Shown: piece after piece, positions 6,915 to 10,682 of the stretch
Layout of the letters: each line of letters opens with the position of its first letter
How positions within the stretch are numbered: the stretch's first letter is position 1
Assembly (NCBI GenBank): GCA_002500485.1
Contig: DLRJ01000151.1
Coordinates: 856-11,537 of the forward strand
Length of the DNA: 10,682 bases
DNA from: Dehalococcoidia bacterium UBA7891
GTDB taxonomy: Bacteria > Chloroflexota > Dehalococcoidia > Lucifugimonadales > UBA826
Direction of reading: 5' to 3'
Notes under the pieces: model-generated
The model's input: the letters and a program-made list of their open reading frames with translations, nothing else
Database searches by the model: none
What the model was told of the DNA's origin: nothing
Made by a program: the position numbers and the translations under genes

Positions 6915-8003
6915 TTAAATTATTATCTTCATGGCCGCCATTAATTTGTCAGTGTCTGAGGCAGTACCGATAGCGATTCTGAAGCAATCCCTCAGTCTAG
7001 GGGAGTTAAAGTTCCTAACGAATATACCCTTTGCGGCTAATTCCACATATACTCTTTCTGCCTCGTTTTTCTCGAATTCGCACATTAAATAATTACCATG
7101 AGAAGGCCAAGCTTTTGCACGTGGTAGGTTATTTATTAGCTCAAACATCCTTTCTCGCTCTTCTATTATTTTCCCCACATTGCTTAGGAGATAATTCACG
7201 TCTTCCAATGAAGCTATAAGTGCAGATTCAGCGGCAATGTTGACGTTGTATGGGGGTTTTACATCCATGAAATATTTCACCAATTTACGGTGCATGATAC
7301 CGTAACCCACCCTCAGTCCAGCTAATCCTGCCCATTTACTCATAGTTCTGAGCACAATTAGGTTTTCATTCTGCGAAACTAAATGTTGTACAGTCTGGCC
7401 TGAAAATTCGAAATAGGCTTCGTCGACTACGACTAAAAGTCCCGTACCGAGTAGATCAGTCACTTGGGACTCAGTGGCTATATTACCTGTCGGGTTGTTT
7501 GGGGAAGTTACAAAAATGACCTTTGTTTTGGCATCTATGCTCTCCAAAACTGAAGGCACATCAATATCGAATTGTTCATCCCTTTGCACCAGTGTGATTT
7601 CACCTCCTGCCACTCTTGCACAAAAACTATACATTCCAAAGGTAGGTTCGCAGTCTAATATTTTGTCTCCTTCAGATATAAACAGCCTGAAAATTAGATC
7701 TATTAGTTCATCAGCCCCTGATCCCACAACAATATTTTCAGATGGCATACCAGTGTATTCTGATAAGGCAATTCTCATATTTGTTTGGTTTGGGTCTGGG
7801 TAGATATGAAGCGGGGTTTTAGCGACGGCATCCAAAGCTTTTTGAGAACCGCCATATGGGTTTTCATTTCCATTCAACTTGATGATTTCCGACTCTGGGA
7901 TACCACTCTTCTTCGCTAAGGCCTCTGGCGCCTCCATTGCTTCATAAGTTTTAATATCCACAAGATGTGGCCGAATAATTTTTTGTATATCAACTATTTC
8001 CAT
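6915..8003 (-). CDS. hisC: Histidinol-phosphate aminotransferase
   Basis: HisC transfers an amino group from glutamate to imidazoleacetol phosphate to give histidinol phosphate. It is a fold-type I, class II PLP aminotransferase. Counting from the ATG at 8003 (362 residues), the motifs are NENPYG (46-51), GADE (96-99), SPNNPTG (167-173), VDEAY (193-197) and TMSKWAGLAGLRVGY (220-234), in which Lys223 should hold PLP and Arg230 the PLP phosphate. CFRIAIG (340-346) carries the substrate carboxylate arginine. A TTG in the same frame at 8036 would add 11 residues. I prefer 8003 because a good AAAGAAAGG site lies eight bases before it and the length then fits the family. hisD ends 46 bases upstream and hisB begins 13 bases downstream. 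Confidence 0.96.
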   Translation of the reverse strand: MEIVDIQKIIRPHLVDIKTYEAMEAPEALAKKSGIPESEIIKLNGNENPYGGSQKALDAVAKTPLHIYPDPNQTNMRIALSEYTGMPSENIVVGSGADELIDLIFRLFISEGDKILDCEPTFGMYSFCARVAGGEITLVQRDEQFDIDVPSVLESIDAKTKVIFVTSPNNPTGNIATESQVTDLLGTGLLVVVDEAYFEFSGQTVQHLVSQNENLIVLRTMSKWAGLAGLRVGYGIMHRKLVKYFMDVKPPYNVNIAAESALIASLEDVNYLLSNVGKIIEERERMFELINNLPRAKAWPSHGNYLMCEFEKNEAERVYVELAAKGIFVRNFNSPRLRDCFRIAIGTASDTDKLMAAMKIII

Positions 8004-8011
8004 ATGTATAG

Positions 8012-8020
8012 CCTTTCTTT
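8012..8020 (-). promoter_or_regulatory. hisC: Shine-Dalgarno site deciding the hisC start
   Basis: AAAGAAAGG on the minus strand lies eight bases before the ATG at 8003. No comparable site precedes the in-frame TTG at 8036, so this site argues for the shorter HisC of 362 residues. Confidence 0.65.
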
Positions 8021-8049
8021 GAAAAGTTGTAATCAACCATATTATAGGA

Positions 8050-9372
8050 CTAGTTAAGTTCGATTCTTATCTCCGCTGCTTCTGCGTGCCCAGTTAGACC
8101 TTCTTCTCTGGCTATCACCGACGCCACATGCCCTAATTTTGAAGAATTATCAGAATCGATGGTAACCACAGGTATAGTCTTAAGAAAACTTTGCACCCCT
8201 AACCCAGAGTTAAAACGGGCCGTGCCTGCGGTAGGCATTACATGGCTTGGACCGGCTCCATAATCTCCGAGTACTTCATGTGATAATTCTCCAACAAAAA
8301 TCATACCGGCATTTTTTATTGCCGGGACTAACTTCTCTGGGTCATTGGTAGCTATGCAGACGTGTTCCGGGGCGAATGAATTTGATAATTCCAAAGCCTC
8401 TTCAAGATTATTGACTATTGCTATAAATCCCTGAGTTTCAATTGATTTGGTAGCTATTTCCGATCGGTCTAATCTGGATAAGCGTAAATAAATCTCAGCC
8501 TCTACATCCGCAGCAATGTTTGGAGAGGTGGTTATGAGGATTGGACGTGCTAAAGAATCATGCTCAGCTTGGGCGATTAAGTCAGCAGCACACAATGTTG
8601 GGTTAGCATGTTCGTCGGCGATCACTACAGTCTCTGTAGGCCCATAGAGGCCGTCTATGCCAACCTCTCCATAGACTAGTTTTTTAGCTAAAGTGACAAA
8701 CACATTACCTGGGCCGCATATAAAATCTACTTTCGATACTGATTCGGTACCGTATGCCAAGGCTCCGATGGATTGTGCTCCTCCTACGCAATAAACCTGA
8801 TCTACTTCTGATATATACGCTGCTGCAAGCACGGAAGCATATTCCAAAGGACTCTTAGGCATCGGGCATGTTATAGCTATTTCTTCAACTCCGGCTACCC
8901 TAGCTGGTATGGCTGTCATGAGCACTGTAGAAGGATATTTTGCGGTACCACCTGGTATATAGGCAGCCGCCGAATTTACAGGAACATATCTTTGACCATA
9001 CCCTTCAGCATTATCATGCCAATCGGTTGGCATAGATCGTCCATGAAAATTTTTAATACGATTGGCCGAAAATTCTAGAGCTTCGCGAAGATTGGGAGGT
9101 ATGTGTTTGTAGGCATTTTCAAGGTCTTTTTTACCCATAGAAATCTGTTTCAGGTTTTGCCCGTCTATTTTTGATGAAAGATCATAAATAGCTTTATCTC
9201 CACCTGTTTTAACCTTAGTAAGTATTTCTTTTACATAATCCAATAAACTCATTTTCTCCCCAAATATAGCCTCAGAAAATTGTGAGATGTATTTGGGATC
9301 CCCTTCTAGATCGATACCCCTATTTTTAGAAAGAATATCTAGAGATTGTTCGACTCCGATCACTTTTCTCAT
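8050..9372 (-). CDS. hisD: Histidinol dehydrogenase
   Basis: HisD oxidises L-histidinol to histidine in two NAD-dependent steps, ending the pathway. The 440 residues compare with about 430 in the family. Zinc ligands equivalent to E. coli Gln259, His262, Asp360 and His419 are Gln268, His271, Asp370 and His429. The catalytic pair Glu336-His337 (FAPEHV) and the substrate histidine His377 (PSHVMPT) are present. YIPGGTAKYPSTVLM (138-152), FICGPGNVFV (217-226) and the LIAQAEHD segment (265-272) are typical. The loop usually written AGPSE reads YGPTE (243-247), a variant also seen in HisD-like dehydrogenases for other alcohols, but the his operon and intact active site support true HisD. The ATG overlaps the stop of the phospholipase-like gene by four bases (ATGA), so translation is likely coupled. 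Confidence 0.97.
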   Translation of the reverse strand: MRKVIGVEQSLDILSKNRGIDLEGDPKYISQFSEAIFGEKMSLLDYVKEILTKVKTGGDKAIYDLSSKIDGQNLKQISMGKKDLENAYKHIPPNLREALEFSANRIKNFHGRSMPTDWHDNAEGYGQRYVPVNSAAAYIPGGTAKYPSTVLMTAIPARVAGVEEIAITCPMPKSPLEYASVLAAAYISEVDQVYCVGGAQSIGALAYGTESVSKVDFICGPGNVFVTLAKKLVYGEVGIDGLYGPTETVVIADEHANPTLCAADLIAQAEHDSLARPILITTSPNIAADVEAEIYLRLSRLDRSEIATKSIETQGFIAIVNNLEEALELSNSFAPEHVCIATNDPEKLVPAIKNAGMIFVGELSHEVLGDYGAGPSHVMPTAGTARFNSGLGVQSFLKTIPVVTIDSDNSSKLGHVASVIAREEGLTGHAEAAEIRIELN

Positions 9373-10115
9373 AAGGTAAACTCTTTGAGAGCTTTGTCTA
9401 TATTTTCCAAACTCTGATTTGAAAATTCTTCTAAAATTCCATTTGGGAGCCTTTCGAGAATATCATCTACACCCCCCACCGGGTCCGCGATGAAATCTTT
9501 TGCAAGGTCTACCACTGGGTGCTGTGAATTTCCTTTGGCGATTCGGTTAGCCATGAATTCCAGTCTGTCCCATGAGAATTCTCGGTTGAGCAATGTGGAT
9601 ATCCATTTCTGCCATTCTTTCAGCGGTTCTTCCCGCAGGAATTCCACATCTACCTCGATCTCACATGATTCAACATGTGCCAAATTTTGTTCCAAAGTTT
9701 TCCAATACGATTTGTCTAATTGCATTTGGAGCGCCCGGTCCAGAATAAGACCTTGATTTCTGCCCCCGAAAAGATTCACATCTGAAAAAAATGGACGAAA
9801 CATTGTTGTAATCCATGTTTCGTCTAAAATCAGGTGAGAGGCATATCCAGCCATAAATGACCTTGTATGGCTATCTTTTTCCTTGAGATAATTCAGTTGA
9901 GGATGAAAGGATTGCATATTTCGGATCCCATCCCCCACCCCATCAAAATCCAACTTTACAAAGTGATAAAAGGACCGATCTTGTTTAGTTATCACTCTTA
10001 TATCTGGAGCTGTGGACCCTAAAAGATATACATCCAGATTCTTGCTCAAGTCGAGATCGTTATATTTTCCAAGTGATTCAAACGAAAAATGTATATGAGT
10101 GGGCAAGTTAGGCAT
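9369..10115 (-). CDS. Zinc-dependent phospholipase C-like protein (PF00882-type)
   Basis: This 248-residue protein resembles the Zn_dep_PLPC family. The visible metal-site pattern is THIHF with His7 and His9, GSTAPDI (33-39) with Asp38, FYHF with His51, and SFMAGYASHLILDETW (86-101) with His94 and Asp98, preceded by His83. These His/Asp positions suit a multinuclear zinc site. There is no signal peptide or membrane segment, so unlike secreted clostridial phospholipases it is probably cytoplasmic; its substrate is unknown and phospholipase activity should not be assumed. The C-terminal third (from about 150) is charged and helical-looking. It starts 28 bases after hisG without a clear ribosome site and ends in a four-base ATGA overlap with hisD, so it is part of the his transcript. 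Family membership is likely from motifs; its role in histidine synthesis is unproven. Confidence 0.72.
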   Translation of the reverse strand: MPNLPTHIHFSFESLGKYNDLDLSKNLDVYLLGSTAPDIRVITKQDRSFYHFVKLDFDGVGDGIRNMQSFHPQLNYLKEKDSHTRSFMAGYASHLILDETWITTMFRPFFSDVNLFGGRNQGLILDRALQMQLDKSYWKTLEQNLAHVESCEIEVDVEFLREEPLKEWQKWISTLLNREFSWDRLEFMANRIAKGNSQHPVVDLAKDFIADPVGGVDDILERLPNGILEEFSNQSLENIDKALKEFTL

Positions 10116-10143
10116 ATTTATAGACGGCTTTTAACTTTTCTTT

Positions 10144-10682
10144 CTACAGATTGTACCTGACATCAATCCCACTCGATTTACTCTCAAAATTACTTATAAT
10201 TGTCTTTATAAACTGTTTTGCTGTACCTAGTTTAATTACATTTGAGGACAATTCGTTTGTGTTACCTATCAGACAGGCCTCTGATTCAATAATTGTTCCA
10301 CCCTGTATCGTTTTCAGTTGGTTCTCTTTCATGGTCGTGCCAGTTGAAGTTATATCAGCTATTATGTCAGCAAAGCCCATTTCAGGCGCGAGCTCCAACG
10401 TTCCACTTAATCGGACTAGCGAAAAATAATTTATTCCATGAGAAAGTAGATACCTTTCCGTAAGGCGTGGTGATTTGGTTGCAACCCTCATACTCAACCC
10501 TCGTTCTCGGAATTCCACTGCCACTTCGGCCACGTCAGCAATAGAACTCACATCTGCCCATGAATTAGGAACTCCAAGGGTAAGGGAACAATTACCGTAT
10601 TTTAGGTTTGCTAATAGGATCTCCGTTGGTAGATTCTCCTGTCTAAGTTCTAGATAGCGATCTTCACCCAGTAAGCCTACAT
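10144..10682 (-). CDS. hisG: ATP phosphoribosyltransferase, C-terminal part (gene continues past the window)
   Basis: HisG links ATP and PRPP, the first and usually feedback-controlled step of histidine synthesis. The frame is open to the window edge, giving 178 residues. Upstream residues (GLLGEDRYLEL at 3-12, and NLKYGNCSLTLGVP at 25-38) fit HisG, so the GTG at 10551 is not the start. RVATKSPRLTERYL (65-78), SGTLELAPEMGFADIIADI (92-110) and the PRPP loop TSTGTT (111-116) are intact. The protein stops about 62 residues after this loop, near the point where the C-terminal histidine-binding domain of the long (about 300 residue) form begins. It therefore looks like a short-type HisG, which in known cases works with HisZ; no hisZ is in the window. 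With about 60 missing N-terminal residues the total would be near 240. Confidence 0.93.
   Translation of the reverse strand, partial: VGLLGEDRYLELRQENLPTEILLANLKYGNCSLTLGVPNSWADVSSIADVAEVAVEFRERGLSMRVATKSPRLTERYLLSHGINYFSLVRLSGTLELAPEMGFADIIADITSTGTTMKENQLKTIQGGTIIESEACLIGNTNELSSNVIKLGTAKQFIKTIISNFESKSSGIDVRYNL

Noticed and set aside
8041..8046. Perfect TATAAT on the minus strand just before hisC, as an internal promoter
   Set aside because: The hexamer 15-18 bases upstream does not resemble TTGACA (the 17-base-spaced one is TAAGAA), and there is no extended TGn before it. A single -10 match in AT-rich DNA is expected by chance.
8050..9372. HisD-like dehydrogenase for another alcohol, suggested by YGPTE in place of AGPSE
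   Set aside because: Zinc ligands, the Glu-His catalytic pair and the substrate histidine are all kept, and the gene is inside a his operon.
10151..10429. 92-codon plus-strand frame opposite hisG
   Set aside because: It is antisense to the conserved HisG core including the PRPP loop, so it is a shadow frame.

Overview
This window is a tightly packed bacterial chromosome segment of about 40% GC (estimated by eye). It is almost entirely coding, and no gap between genes exceeds about 50 bases. Two biosynthetic clusters run head-on and meet stop codon to stop codon at 6304/6305: a purine block on the plus strand and a histidine block on the minus strand. I see no RNA genes, mobile elements, CRISPR, phage genes or long repeats. 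The protein motifs (a HisB with HHLVED, a DUF3105 membrane protein, separate PurS, short-type HisG) and the AT-leaning composition fit a free-living, possibly marine, Chloroflexota/Dehalococcoidia-like lineage such as SAR202. That assignment rests on protein resemblance from memory and is only moderately likely.

Plus strand, 1-1865: the 3' part of a CoA-binding-domain protein, an ECHDC3-type crotonase-fold protein without the usual catalytic glutamates, and a TIM-barrel amidohydrolase whose start overlaps the crotonase stop. Plus strand, 1898-6304: purD, purB, purC, a membrane-anchored DUF3105 protein, and purS. PurD makes GAR (step 2), PurS belongs to the FGAM synthase complex (step 4), PurC makes SAICAR and PurB cleaves SAICAR and adenylosuccinate. 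purQ and purL, the usual partners of purS, do not follow it. All eight plus-strand genes are spaced closely enough to share a transcript.

Minus strand, 10682 down to 6305: hisG (5' end outside the window; lacks the C-terminal regulatory domain), a zinc-dependent phospholipase C-like protein, hisD, hisC and hisB. Together the his enzymes cover the first step (HisG), dehydration of imidazoleglycerol phosphate (HisB), transamination (HisC) and the last two oxidations (HisD). hisA, hisF, hisH and hisI are not here. The phospholipase-like gene overlaps hisD by four bases, so it is embedded in the operon.

Most of the window is ordinary housekeeping. The points worth a second look are the two unrelated genes placed inside biosynthetic operons (DUF3105 and the phospholipase C-like gene), the non-canonical crotonase coupled to an amidohydrolase, the truncated HisG type, and the zero-gap convergence of the two operons.
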